From positions 1-41,020 of the forward strand of contig JAPYSB010000015.1 in the NCBI GenBank assembly GCA_029936675.1: DNA of 41,020 nt, written 5' to 3'. The notes beneath the pieces were generated by a model that had not been told where the DNA came from, did not search any database, and worked only from the letters and a program-made list of their open reading frames with translations. The position numbers and the translations under genes were made by a program. This DNA is from Dehalococcoidia bacterium (GTDB lineage: Bacteria; Chloroflexota; Dehalococcoidia; Lucifugimonadales; UBA826). Shown in pieces: positions 11,937-20,082 of the stretch; within the stretch, counting starts at the first letter, position 1; every line of letters starts with the position of its first letter.

Positions 11937-12063
11937 CTCATCTTCCGGGCACTACATTATCCCGCTGGAATTGGCACCGTATTTCAAAAAGAGCGTATGT
12001 TAATCTTTATTAAAGTCGGTTGCCGGGCGTCTAAGGGCCAGTCCCTCAGCCACTCTTGATAAG
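11937..12063 (-). ncRNA. SAM-I (S-box) riboswitch aptamer
   Basis: Minus-strand leader upstream of the MTAP gene. P1 pairs CTTATC (12058-12063) with GATGAG (11937-11942). The S-box core follows in order: AAGAGTGGCTGAGGGACTGG just inside P1, GCCCGGCAACC (12018-12028), GGTGCCAATTCC (11967-11978) and a P4 stem CGGG/CCCG before the closing GGAAGATGAG. P3 carries a longer AT-rich insert. This order and wording are those of the SAM-I class, which binds S-adenosylmethionine. It is linked to a terminator, so SAM binding should end transcription before the MTAP-rhodanese-PfkB-ahcY-metK genes. An Infernal search with the SAM-I covariance model would settle it. Confidence 0.95.
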
Positions 12064-12088
12064 TTCGCTATATTTAGTTTGTGGAAAA

Positions 12089-12117
12089 ATCGTACCTTAG
12101 TGCAATAGTTGAGTCAA
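12089..12117 (-). promoter_or_regulatory. Candidate sigma-70 promoter of the SAM-riboswitch operon
   Basis: Minus-strand TTGACT (12112-12117, 5 of 6) and TACGAT (12089-12094, 4 of 6) with exactly 17 bases between. The -35 box begins three bases after the phosphofructokinase stop codon. Predicted initiation near 12082 leaves about 20 bases before riboswitch P1, the right spacing for a leader transcript. Confidence 0.6.
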
Positions 12118-12119
12118 TT

Positions 12120-13316
12120 TCAAAGTAAATTAAAGATGGGTTCAGTGTCGTGTATTGGATTTCCTAATAAAGGCCTGAGGTAGGACTTAAATGAATCGCT
12201 TGTATATCCTTCTTCATTTGGCCTGTAATTTTCAGGTAAATATTTTATTTTGCCGGCCACATCTTTTAAGTTAGCCGAGCCTATAGAATATTGGTATTTT
12301 TGATTATCAGAACGGATTATTGTCAGGATTACCTCATTCATTTCAGATCGGGCCATTTCAATTGCCTTTTGGCCTAATTCATAGGCCTCTTCACGATCAG
12401 TTGTAGACACGGCGTCCATTAAGGATCTCTGGATACTTCCTGGTTTTTCCCATCTACATCTGACACCTAATCTTTTCTCAACAAGATCCGACAGATATTT
12501 ACCAGGGCTTTCAAAATAACTGTGGCCGAAATTATCAGTGAAGGTCGGCGGGTTTTCTTTACTTAAATTACCTTGCCTGGACCTTATTTTTTCTGAAACC
12601 ACCGCTACTGCATATCCATAACTCCTATATGCGTTTTCAATGGAAATCAAGAAGTTTTCCTCTGAAAATATAACTTCCGGTATTCCTATGAAATGCGGAG
12701 CGTCACGATCAGTTTTTTTATAGAAGGAGCTAGCGGCTGCCAACCATCCAGAATCCCTACCCATAACTTCAAGAATACAAATAGGTGAGTTTATTCCCAT
12801 AGCTTCTGCGTCCCTAGCAACACCGAAAGTGGCTTGGCTTATGAATCGTGCGGTGCTTCCATAGCCTGGAGAGTGATCGGTAAGAACTAGGTCGTTGTCT
12901 ATCGTCTTTGGAAGGTTAATGACTTGCAATTCATATTTATCCGCTCTAGCTGCCTCTGAAACGCTTAGTCCCGTTGCGGCTGAATCATTTCCACCGATTA
13001 TGTGGAGGATTCTTATGTTATGAGCCTTTAATGTTTTTAATAAAGGTTCAATATCATTAGGGAGTAACTTATGTCTGCTACTTCCCAAAGCTGCACCGGG
13101 CATTTTTGCCAAAGATTTTAACTGTAAGTTAGACAATTCGGTAATATCCGGGATTTTGCCGTCGATAACTCCCGTGATCCCATGAATTCCACCGTAAATT
13201 CGGCTCTTTGGATAAAGAGTTTGCCCATTTTTAATGAGTCCAGCCAGAGTACTGTTTATTACTGGGGTGCACCCTCCAGATTGGATAAGCAGGATATTTC
13301 CAGATGACGTGGTCAT
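12120..13316 (-). CDS. 6-phosphofructokinase, probably pyrophosphate-dependent
   Basis: 398 residues. It phosphorylates fructose 6-phosphate in glycolysis. The PFK core is clear: GGCTPVIN (phosphoryl-donor loop), PKTIDNDL (136-143), MGRDSGWLA (185-193) and the later PE and fructose-binding segments. Two donor-selecting positions point to PPi rather than ATP. GGNDS has Asp111 where ATP enzymes keep Gly, and PKTIDND has Lys137 where ATP enzymes have Gly. PPi-PFKs are reversible and can also serve gluconeogenesis. The ATG follows the HAD-family gene by 13 bases. Its stop is immediately followed by the promoter of the SAM operon. Confidence 0.88.
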   Translation of the reverse strand: MTTSSGNILLIQSGGCTPVINSTLAGLIKNGQTLYPKSRIYGGIHGITGVIDGKIPDITELSNLQLKSLAKMPGAALGSSRHKLLPNDIEPLLKTLKAHNIRILHIIGGNDSAATGLSVSEAARADKYELQVINLPKTIDNDLVLTDHSPGYGSTARFISQATFGVARDAEAMGINSPICILEVMGRDSGWLAAASSFYKKTDRDAPHFIGIPEVIFSEENFLISIENAYRSYGYAVAVVSEKIRSRQGNLSKENPPTFTDNFGHSYFESPGKYLSDLVEKRLGVRCRWEKPGSIQRSLMDAVSTTDREEAYELGQKAIEMARSEMNEVILTIIRSDNQKYQYSIGSANLKDVAGKIKYLPENYRPNEEGYTSDSFKSYLRPLLGNPIHDTEPIFNLL

Positions 13317-13329
13317 GTGGCTCTGATGA

Positions 13330-14070
13330 CTATGGGTTGGTTTTTTTTGTAGCGGACATCTTTTTGGACAAATCTATAAAATCGTCGGCCATCATGTCTA
13401 TATAGTCCTCTTCAGCGTAATCGACAACCGTATTTTCTCCGTGTTCTTTGGCTCTCGGGACATAGCCGGTCATCATTCCGTTACTTTTGGCTGATTTTAA
13501 ATCGTTTTTGTGGGCCGCAACCATCATTACTTGATTTATTGGAAGCCCAAGATATTCACCTGTACTCAAATAAGACTCTGGATCTGGTTTATAGTGTTTT
13601 GAAATTTCGGCAGAAAGTACCGCATCCCAGGGCAATCCCCCATATTTGGCCATGTTAACCAGTAAAGCAACATTACCATTTGAAAGTGAGCTGATAATGT
13701 AATTTTTTTTCAGAAGTGTGAGACCCTCAACCGAATCAGGCCACGGATCTAATCGATGCCAAGCTCGGTTCAGGCTATCTATTTCCTCTTCGGACAGATT
13801 GGAGATTTTATGCTTCGACAATAATTCATCCAATATCATACGGTGGAGGGTATCTATTTTAGTCCAGGGCATCTCCCCGTTTCTTACCTTGTTCATTGAG
13901 GGAGCGTATCCTGATCGCCATTCATCAGCGAATGAATTCCAGTCTAAATCGAATCCCTTTTTTTGACCTAAATCCTGTATTTCTCTAGCGATGCTGCTTC
14001 GCCAATCAACAACAGTACCGAAAACGTCAAAAGTCATAGCCTTTACCTGAGATAGGTTTTTTTCGCTCAT
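13330..14070 (-). CDS. HAD superfamily hydrolase, haloacid dehalogenase type II-like
   Basis: 246 residues with the type II (L-2-haloacid dehalogenase) layout. Nucleophile Asp15 in FDVFGTVVDWR, a helical cap with R52, Ser130-Asn131 in SSLSNGN, Lys161 with Tyr167 in KPDPESY, and Asp190 in VAAHKND. In characterised L-2-haloacid dehalogenases the last segment reads S-x-N-x-x-D; here it is A-x-H-x-x-D, so two substrate-pocket residues differ. It may hydrolyse a halogenated or another small carboxylic acid, or a phosphate ester; the sequence does not decide. It starts at ATG 14070 with AAGGTGA upstream, 21 bases after the acyl-CoA ligase gene, and is followed closely by PFK. Confidence 0.82.
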   Translation of the reverse strand: MSEKNLSQVKAMTFDVFGTVVDWRSSIAREIQDLGQKKGFDLDWNSFADEWRSGYAPSMNKVRNGEMPWTKIDTLHRMILDELLSKHKISNLSEEEIDSLNRAWHRLDPWPDSVEGLTLLKKNYIISSLSNGNVALLVNMAKYGGLPWDAVLSAEISKHYKPDPESYLSTGEYLGLPINQVMMVAAHKNDLKSAKSNGMMTGYVPRAKEHGENTVVDYAEEDYIDMMADDFIDLSKKMSATKKTNP

Positions 14071-14091
14071 TCAATTCACCTTGTCTAGTTC

Positions 14092-15585
14092 TTATTCTGC
14101 AAACTTGGCGGCTACATGCCTCCGTTGAATTTTCCCCGTAGCTGTTCTGGGTAATTCGCTAACTATATAAACACGGTCTGGGATTTTGAAATCGGCCAAA
14201 TGTTGGCTGCAGAAGGACTGGATCTCACTTTCACTTGTTCCCGAGGAAATGACTACAGCTGCCTGTACTGCTTCCCCATATTTTTCATCAGGGACCCCGA
14301 AACAAACCGCCTCTGAAACATTTGGGTGCCGCAGTATTGCGGCATCAATTTCTAGTGGCGAAATTTTTTCGCCCCCGCGATTGATGAGTTCCTTGAGTCT
14401 TCCAGTCAGGGTGAGTATCGATTCCTCAGACAGAATTCCTTGGTCACCGGTTCTAAACCAACCATTAGTGAATGCCTCTTCATTGGCAGAAGGGTTATTG
14501 TGATATCCATGAGTGACATTCGGGCCTTTTATAACAACCTCCCCAGTTTGGTTTGTTGCCATAAGGGTGCCATGTTCATCCATAATACCGATTTCGATAC
14601 CAGTCGCTTTTCCAACGGTGCCAGGATTTCTAGGCCCAGGAGGTAAGAGATTTGACGACATTTGATGAGACGCCTCAGTCATGCCGTAGGCTTCTAATAC
14701 AGGAGCCCCAAACCTATTCTCAAGGTCATTAAAAACTGAAGGCGCCAACGCGGCAGAGCAAGATCGTATGAAACGAAATGATTGACTAGGTGCTTCGTCT
14801 TCATCTGCTCTCATCAGCAATATCTGGTGAATAGTGGGCACCGCTGAATACCAAGTGGCATTTGTGGTTGCCTGTATTTGCCAAAAATTGCTGGCACTAA
14901 ATCTCGGTGGGATCACCATGCTGCCACCACTTTTCATAGTAGATAGTGAAACCCCTATAAGTCCGTGGACATGGAACAACGGCATAACAACCATTGCCAA
15001 ATCATCTTCGGTGAGATTGTAGGTATTCACTATATTTTGTAAAGATGCCATCAAGTTACCGTGGGTTAGGGGAACCCCTTTTGGCCGGCTGGTGGTGCCT
15101 GATGTGTGAAGGAAAAGAGCTATGTCATCTTCTGAAGGAGCTGATACGGGGGACCTCGCTGTTAATAAAGATCCTGACTTTGATATCAAGAGTTGACCTT
15201 GATTATCTAAATTGACTTCAGCAACTGGGATATTCAATTCATCAGCTGCTTGGTTCGCAACATCTGCACCTGGAGCAATAATAACCAGCTGAGATTCAGT
15301 ATCCTCCATATAAAATTTGAATTCTTCATTTGTATAGGCTGAGTTTAAAGGAGCTGCGATCGCGCCGGACCTCGTTACCGCGAGAAAGGTAATCATAAAA
15401 TCTAGACTATTTCCAAGTACGATTGAAACGGTACGACCTCTTTCTACACCAGCCGCAGAAAGTATTTCTGCTATTTTTTCTATCTGGTCAGAAAATTCGC
15501 CGTAAGTTATTGTTGGTCCGCCGGGTATTAGAATTACATTCTTATTCGATGGGTGATTTGTTATTAGGTCTGCTAATGTCGACAA
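14092..15585 (-). CDS. AMP-forming acyl-CoA synthetase, oxalate-CoA ligase-like
   Basis: 497-residue ANL-superfamily ligase that activates a carboxylic acid through an acyl-adenylate and passes it to CoA. ATP loop TSGTTSRPKG (161-170), YGMTEASHQM (300-309), FRTGDQG (377-383), GRLKELINRGGEKISP and the C-terminal lysine in TATGKIQRR (K485) are intact. The stretch from MTEASHQMSSN through LPPGPRNPGTVG closely recalls plant AAE3 and yeast Pcs60, which are oxalate-CoA ligases. Oxalate or another small diacid is therefore a likely substrate, recalled from family patterns and not proven. It starts at TTG 15585 with AAGGAGG seven bases before it, and heads the unit with the HAD and PFK genes. Confidence 0.87.
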   Translation of the reverse strand: MSTLADLITNHPSNKNVILIPGGPTITYGEFSDQIEKIAEILSAAGVERGRTVSIVLGNSLDFMITFLAVTRSGAIAAPLNSAYTNEEFKFYMEDTESQLVIIAPGADVANQAADELNIPVAEVNLDNQGQLLISKSGSLLTARSPVSAPSEDDIALFLHTSGTTSRPKGVPLTHGNLMASLQNIVNTYNLTEDDLAMVVMPLFHVHGLIGVSLSTMKSGGSMVIPPRFSASNFWQIQATTNATWYSAVPTIHQILLMRADEDEAPSQSFRFIRSCSAALAPSVFNDLENRFGAPVLEAYGMTEASHQMSSNLLPPGPRNPGTVGKATGIEIGIMDEHGTLMATNQTGEVVIKGPNVTHGYHNNPSANEEAFTNGWFRTGDQGILSEESILTLTGRLKELINRGGEKISPLEIDAAILRHPNVSEAVCFGVPDEKYGEAVQAAVVISSGTSESEIQSFCSQHLADFKIPDRVYIVSELPRTATGKIQRRHVAAKFAE

Positions 15586-15650
15586 CTTAATCCCTCCTTG
15601 GGAGCTAGGTAACAGAATTGTACTGAATGAAATGAATACCGCAACTTTAT

Positions 15651-16637
15651 CTAAGCGGTCATTTTTCTATACCATTTGATTGCGTCAGCCATCCCTTGTT
15701 CAACAGACATCCTTGGTCGCCAGTTCATTAATTTCTTGGCCTTGCCTATATTGGCAAACGCACCTGCAGTATCCCCATCACGAGGAGGAGCTTTGGCGGT
15801 TGCTATTTCGCAACCATATACCTGCTCAAAAATCTCAATAAATTCTTTTACAGTGGTAGGGCTACCGCCTCCGATATTAATTTTTTCGAATTTGGATTGT
15901 GAGGCTAATATCGATTGGAAGGATTCCAGTGCTGCAACGTGGGCCTCAGCAAGATCCCAAATATGAATGTAATCCCGTACCCCTGTACCGTCCTTAGTTG
16001 GCCAGTTAGAACCGGTGATTTTAATGTTAGTTGTGAAACCCTCGGCAGCTTTTACTAGGTTGCCCAATAAGTGGGAGGTGTTGTCTAAACTGGGGCCACA
16101 CCTCATTTTTGGATCAGCTCCAATAGGGTTAAAATATCTAAGCGCAATGCCTCCTATTTCAAAGGCATTACAAAAATCTTCTAAAATCATTTCGATCACC
16201 AATTTGGTTTTGGCATATGGGCTCAAAGGCCTTAAAGGGGAGTCTTCATCAACACCTGCCCCGTTCTTGGCCTCATAAATGGAGGCACTAGAGCTAAAAA
16301 GTATTTTTTTGATGCCGACAGTTCTCAAAGTTGTAAATAATTGAAGAGATTTACTTACGTTTTCATAATAATATTGATCTGGATGCAAAGTTGATTCGGG
16401 GACTAAAATTTTCCCTGCACAATGCACCACACTCTCAATCTCAGGATGTTCTTTGAATATGTTTTTTATTAGATCATCGTTGGCGATATCACCAGTGAAT
16501 GTAGGGAATTGATCCACCTGCTGACCGGATCCTGTAATCATTGAATCTATTATTATTGGCTCATGCCCATGGTCAGCTAGAGAATGACAAACCATGCTTC
16601 CAATGTATCCGGCTCCACCTGTTATCAGTATTTTCAA
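15651..16637 (-). CDS. galE: UDP-glucose 4-epimerase
   Basis: 328-residue extended SDR. NAD motif GGAGYIG (7-13), catalytic Ser116 in the FSSSAS loop, Tyr141 and Lys145 in SPYAKTK, then RYFNPIGADP and the GalE-typical GTGVRDYIHIWDLAEAH. It interconverts UDP-glucose and UDP-galactose (or the N-acetyl forms) for cell-surface glycans. The start is TTG at 16637 with AAGGA six bases upstream. It lies 65 bases before the acyl-CoA ligase on the same strand and is divergent from the NIPSNAP gene across a 150-base AT-rich spacer. Confidence 0.93.
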   Translation of the reverse strand: MKILITGGAGYIGSMVCHSLADHGHEPIIIDSMITGSGQQVDQFPTFTGDIANDDLIKNIFKEHPEIESVVHCAGKILVPESTLHPDQYYYENVSKSLQLFTTLRTVGIKKILFSSSASIYEAKNGAGVDEDSPLRPLSPYAKTKLVIEMILEDFCNAFEIGGIALRYFNPIGADPKMRCGPSLDNTSHLLGNLVKAAEGFTTNIKITGSNWPTKDGTGVRDYIHIWDLAEAHVAALESFQSILASQSKFEKINIGGGSPTTVKEFIEIFEQVYGCEIATAKAPPRDGDTAGAFANIGKAKKLMNWRPRMSVEQGMADAIKWYRKMTA

Positions 16638-16787
16638 GTCAAATCCTTACCTGTATTTTCTTAAGGTATGTAAATTTATATGTCATGACCTAAACCCTCA
16701 AAGGTACTTTAAATATTTTATTGCATTCTATTATGTTAGGCTTGTGTTTTGAGATTATGTTGAGCTGTTTTAGGTAGGAGCATTAGT

Positions 16788-17402
16788 ATGATATATGAGT
16801 TTCGAACCTACGATATCAAACCTAGGACCGTGGATCAGTTCGGTGAAAATACAAAGGCTAAATTGGATAAAAGACTGGAATACTCCCCGTTGGGAGGGTT
16901 TTGGTATACCGAAATGGGACCCCTCAATCAGGTTGTCCATATTTGGCCATATGAAGATTCAAATCACAGATCTGAGATTAGATCCAAAGCGGTATCAGAA
17001 GGTGACTGGCCACCAGATAATAATGACATTATTTTAAATATGGAAAGTGAAATTATGTTTCCCGCACCTTTCATGAGGCCTTTAGAACCTAAAAATATGG
17101 GTCCCATTTATGAGATGAGGATTTATACCTATAAACCCGGAGATATTCCTAAAGTGTTAGGTGCCTGGGGGGCGGCCATTGAAAAAAGAGAAGAATATTC
17201 TCCTTTGGTTGGGTGTTGGTATTCTGATGTTGGGGGGCTGAATAAATTCATACATATGTGGTCATATGATTCCTTTGAGGAACGCACCAGGGTTAGAACC
17301 GAGACGAGGGCGCAGGGTGTGTGGCCGCCTAAAGGTGGAGTTGCTCCTGTAAAACAAGAAAATAAGATATTGTTACCTTTCGATTTTTCCCCGCTCCAAT
17401 AA
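16788..17402 (+). CDS. NIPSNAP family protein with two tandem domains
   Basis: 204 residues made of two clear repeats. Residues 1-75 begin IYEFRTYDIKP and contain EYSPLGGFWYTEMGPLNQVVHIW. Residues about 106-180 begin IYEMRIYTYKPGD and contain EYSPLVGCWYSDVGGLNKFIHMW. Both halves end in a WPP motif. NIPSNAP is a ferredoxin-like dimeric alpha/beta barrel fold whose bacterial members have no settled biochemical role; many sit beside catabolic genes. TAGGAG lies seven bases before the ATG. It converges with the FAD oxidase gene, with four bases between the stops. Family sure, function unknown. Confidence 0.9.
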   Translation: MIYEFRTYDIKPRTVDQFGENTKAKLDKRLEYSPLGGFWYTEMGPLNQVVHIWPYEDSNHRSEIRSKAVSEGDWPPDNNDIILNMESEIMFPAPFMRPLEPKNMGPIYEMRIYTYKPGDIPKVLGAWGAAIEKREEYSPLVGCWYSDVGGLNKFIHMWSYDSFEERTRVRTETRAQGVWPPKGGVAPVKQENKILLPFDFSPLQ

Positions 17403-17406
17403 AAAT

Positions 17407-18525
17407 CTAAAGGGAAGCAAATCTGGCCGGACTGAAAGAGGCTATTTCCACTTCAGGTTGTTGGTCTGATATCAGCTGCGAAATAATCTTGCCCATCGCT
17501 GGACCGAGTAAAATTCCTTTTCTTCCGGTTCCAGTAGCCAAGAAAATGTTCTGATCATTTGGAACCGACCCTATAATGATTTTTCCATCTACAGGAAGTG
17601 GCCGTAGGCAGGCCGTGTGTTGTACTAGGGTTGCGTCGTCTAAATTGGGGATCATTTTGTTCAGTGCCTCGAGTACTTGGTCTCGACCACTTGTGGTCGG
17701 TATGTCATCGAAACCTACGTTCTCTTCAGTAGTTCCGGCCCACAAGAGCCCGTCCGGTTTGGTACATGCGTAATTTCCTTGCCATCCAACTGAGCAGTTC
17801 ACTGTAATATTTGGTGCATTCAGCTTCACTATCTGGCCTTTTAAAGGGGTTATGGGCACCTTAATACCAAGCCATTCGGCTGTTTTACCCATCCACGGGC
17901 CCATCGCCAGAACTAGATTGTCACAGGTCCTGACCCCACTTTGGGTGGTTATTGCAATGGTGGTACCTTCACGAATCACAGCACTGACGTCTCCGTGGAC
18001 TATATCGACTCCAAGTAATTCACATGCTTGTGTTAACGCCAACAATAATTTGTAAGGTTCTACGTCGGCTACTCCCTCCGTATAGACGGCTCCCAGGACT
18101 TCTTTTGAAATATGAGGGACTACCTGTAGAGCTTCCTCGCTGCTGAGCCATTCGACATGGTAGCCTTTTTCGTCGGTTCTCCATTCAACTTGCTTTTTTG
18201 CTTTAGTAGCTTCAGATGCCGTGAAAATTAAGTCTAGGGCTGGTCGAAACCTATGGTCTGTATTTATTCCAGTACTTTCAAATAACTCTCTTGAAAATTG
18301 GGTATGTATATCCATACCCATTCGGGCTATTTCTAGTTCAGGTAAAATATCATCGGCCTGGCCAGCCTCACCTAGTGGGCTTAGGCTTCCATAGGCAAAT
18401 CCCGAAGCGTGACTGCCAATCGAATCCCTTTCGATCACGGTGACTGAATGCCCTGTTTTGGCAAGGAAATAGGCAGAGGACAGTCCTACTATACCTCCCC
18501 CTACAACACAAACGTTCGATTCCAT
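17407..18525 (-). CDS. FAD-dependent oxidoreductase, DAO (glycine/D-amino acid oxidase) family
   Basis: 372 residues. The N-terminal dinucleotide motif GGGIVGLSSAYFLA and IERDSIGSHASGFAYG bind FAD. The C-terminal CLRPLPVDGKIIIG and ATGTGRKGILLGPAMG are the DAO-family FAD and substrate caps seen in ThiO-type glycine oxidases and amine oxidases. It should oxidatively deaminate or demethylate an amine or amino acid. It starts nine bases after the class III aminotransferase, so the two probably act on related amino compounds. No signal peptide; presumably cytoplasmic. Confidence 0.87.
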   Translation of the reverse strand: MESNVCVVGGGIVGLSSAYFLAKTGHSVTVIERDSIGSHASGFAYGSLSPLGEAGQADDILPELEIARMGMDIHTQFSRELFESTGINTDHRFRPALDLIFTASEATKAKKQVEWRTDEKGYHVEWLSSEEALQVVPHISKEVLGAVYTEGVADVEPYKLLLALTQACELLGVDIVHGDVSAVIREGTTIAITTQSGVRTCDNLVLAMGPWMGKTAEWLGIKVPITPLKGQIVKLNAPNITVNCSVGWQGNYACTKPDGLLWAGTTEENVGFDDIPTTSGRDQVLEALNKMIPNLDDATLVQHTACLRPLPVDGKIIIGSVPNDQNIFLATGTGRKGILLGPAMGKIISQLISDQQPEVEIASFSPARFASL

Positions 18526-18534
18526 ATTTGAGAT

Positions 18535-19914
18535 CTATAAGGTGGTTTCTATTTCCGTCAAAGCCGAGTTGAGCTGCCCCACAAAATGATCGATTTCATT
18601 TTTTGTTATACAAAGAGGAGGTGCGATTGGGATAGTGTCCCCTGCTCGTCCGAGTATCATATGTTTTTGCAATGCGGCAGTGACTTTGTCTGCTAATTTT
18701 AATTCAGCCGGGAATTTTTCTCTCGTATCCCGGTCTTTTACAAGTTCAACAGCACTCAATAGTCCTTTTCCGCCGCGAACATCCCCAACTATTTTATGAT
18801 CATACAATGATTGCAGTCGTTCATACATGTAGTCCCCCATGGCTGCTGCATTTTCCACGATATTCTCATTTTCCATAATGTCGAGATTCGCGATGGCTGC
18901 TGCGCATGATGCTGGATTTCCACCAAATGTTATGAGGTGTCTGAATGTGTCATCATCACCTCCCTCGAAAGCTGAAGCAATCTTTTTGCTGCCAATAGCT
19001 GCACCAATCGGCAAGTATCCGCTGGTTAGTGCCTTGGCGACAGTGGTAATGTCAGGTTTGATACCCCAATGCTCCGTGGCGAACATTTTCCCGGTCCTGC
19101 CGAACGCATTTATCACTTCGTCGCATATCATCACGACACCGTACTTATCGCATATTTCTCGGATTGTAGGCCAGTACTCCGGGTGGGGGATGTGGATACC
19201 AGATGCCGCTGAAATTGGTTCACCTATGAAGGCAGCTACAGTGGACGGTCCCTCATGAAGTATGGCCCGTTCCAAGTCCTTTGCACATTCAAGCGTGCAT
19301 CCTCCCTTAGCGCTGCAGCATCTTCCCCGGTACGCGTCAGGTTGTTCAATATGAATGTTTCCTGGCATTAGAGGGCCATAATTAATAGGAGCGGCTATGC
19401 CTCCGCCCCCTAGACTCATGCAGGCGTGAGTTGCCCCGTGGTATGAGCCTTTTCTACTTATAACCTTGTACCTGGTACCTTCCCCTATATTTTTCTGGTA
19501 ATTTTTTGCCATTTTGAGTGCAGTTTCAACTGCCTCTGATCCACCGCTGACAAAGTACACTCGTGAATGTTTGTCGGGTGCTAGCGCGGCTACTCTTCCT
19601 GCAAGTTCTGCGGTTACCGGGGTCAAAGTGCCACCCGGGGAGTAAGAAATGCCTTGCATTTGTTCATAAACTGCATCGGCAATTTCTTTTCTGCCATGGC
19701 CAATATTTACCAGCCACATGCCAGATAGGGTGTCAAACCATTCGTTTCCTTCAACGTCGTAAACCCATACCCCTTTCGAGTCACTTACAAGCTTGAGTCC
19801 ATTATCACCAAACATGTCGTTGGTTTGACGGGCATGAGGCCAAAAGTGCTCAGCGGCCTGCTGTTTAAGTTCTTCGATTATCTCTCCAGACAATGTTGTT
19901 GTAGTCGCCATCAT
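18535..19914 (-). CDS. Class III (omega-amino acid type) aminotransferase
   Basis: 459-residue fold-type I PLP enzyme. The Schiff-base lysine is Lys294 in TTVAKALTSGYLPIGA and the PLP-nitrogen aspartate is D265 in CDEVINAFGRTG. The N-terminal FWPHARQ and the cysteine-rich stretch CCSAKGGCTLEC (199-210) fit the pyruvate-dependent omega-aminotransferase subgroup (beta-alanine, taurine, putrescine type). GAGGTGAA stands directly before two consecutive ATG codons, so the first or the second Met may be used. It lies between the DUF5679 gene (24-base gap) and the DAO oxidase. The amino donor is not predictable from sequence. Confidence 0.92.
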   Translation of the reverse strand: MMATTTTLSGEIIEELKQQAAEHFWPHARQTNDMFGDNGLKLVSDSKGVWVYDVEGNEWFDTLSGMWLVNIGHGRKEIADAVYEQMQGISYSPGGTLTPVTAELAGRVAALAPDKHSRVYFVSGGSEAVETALKMAKNYQKNIGEGTRYKVISRKGSYHGATHACMSLGGGGIAAPINYGPLMPGNIHIEQPDAYRGRCCSAKGGCTLECAKDLERAILHEGPSTVAAFIGEPISAASGIHIPHPEYWPTIREICDKYGVVMICDEVINAFGRTGKMFATEHWGIKPDITTVAKALTSGYLPIGAAIGSKKIASAFEGGDDDTFRHLITFGGNPASCAAAIANLDIMENENIVENAAAMGDYMYERLQSLYDHKIVGDVRGGKGLLSAVELVKDRDTREKFPAELKLADKVTAALQKHMILGRAGDTIPIAPPLCITKNEIDHFVGQLNSALTEIETTL

Positions 19915-19938
19915 TTCACCTCATTTCTCAAACTATCA

Positions 19939-20082
19939 CTAACTAGCTTTTCCAATTCTAAATACTTTTGAACCACAAGCTCCACACTTTCCCTGAGTGG
20001 CTGCTCTTCCATTTTTAAGTGTGATCTCATTGGGTTCTTTGATTTCATGGGGTCCTTTGCATTTAAGGCAGTAAGCTTCCAA
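19939..20082 (-). CDS. DUF5679 small zinc-ribbon protein
   Basis: A 47-residue gene. It starts at TTG (20080-20082) with ACGAGG nine bases upstream and ends at TAG (19939-19941). It has two zinc-ligand pairs, Y-C-L-K-C near residue 5 and C-G-A-C at 33-36. Between them is ITLKNGRAATQG, and the protein ends in VFRIGKAS. The pattern C-x2-C, LKNGR-A-TQG, C-x2-C and KVFRIGK is that of the DUF5679 family, frequent in Chloroflexota and Actinobacteriota. Function unknown; a metal-bound nucleic-acid or ribosome contact is only a guess. It precedes the class III aminotransferase by 24 bases. Confidence 0.85.
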   Translation of the reverse strand: MEAYCLKCKGPHEIKEPNEITLKNGRAATQGKCGACGSKVFRIGKAS

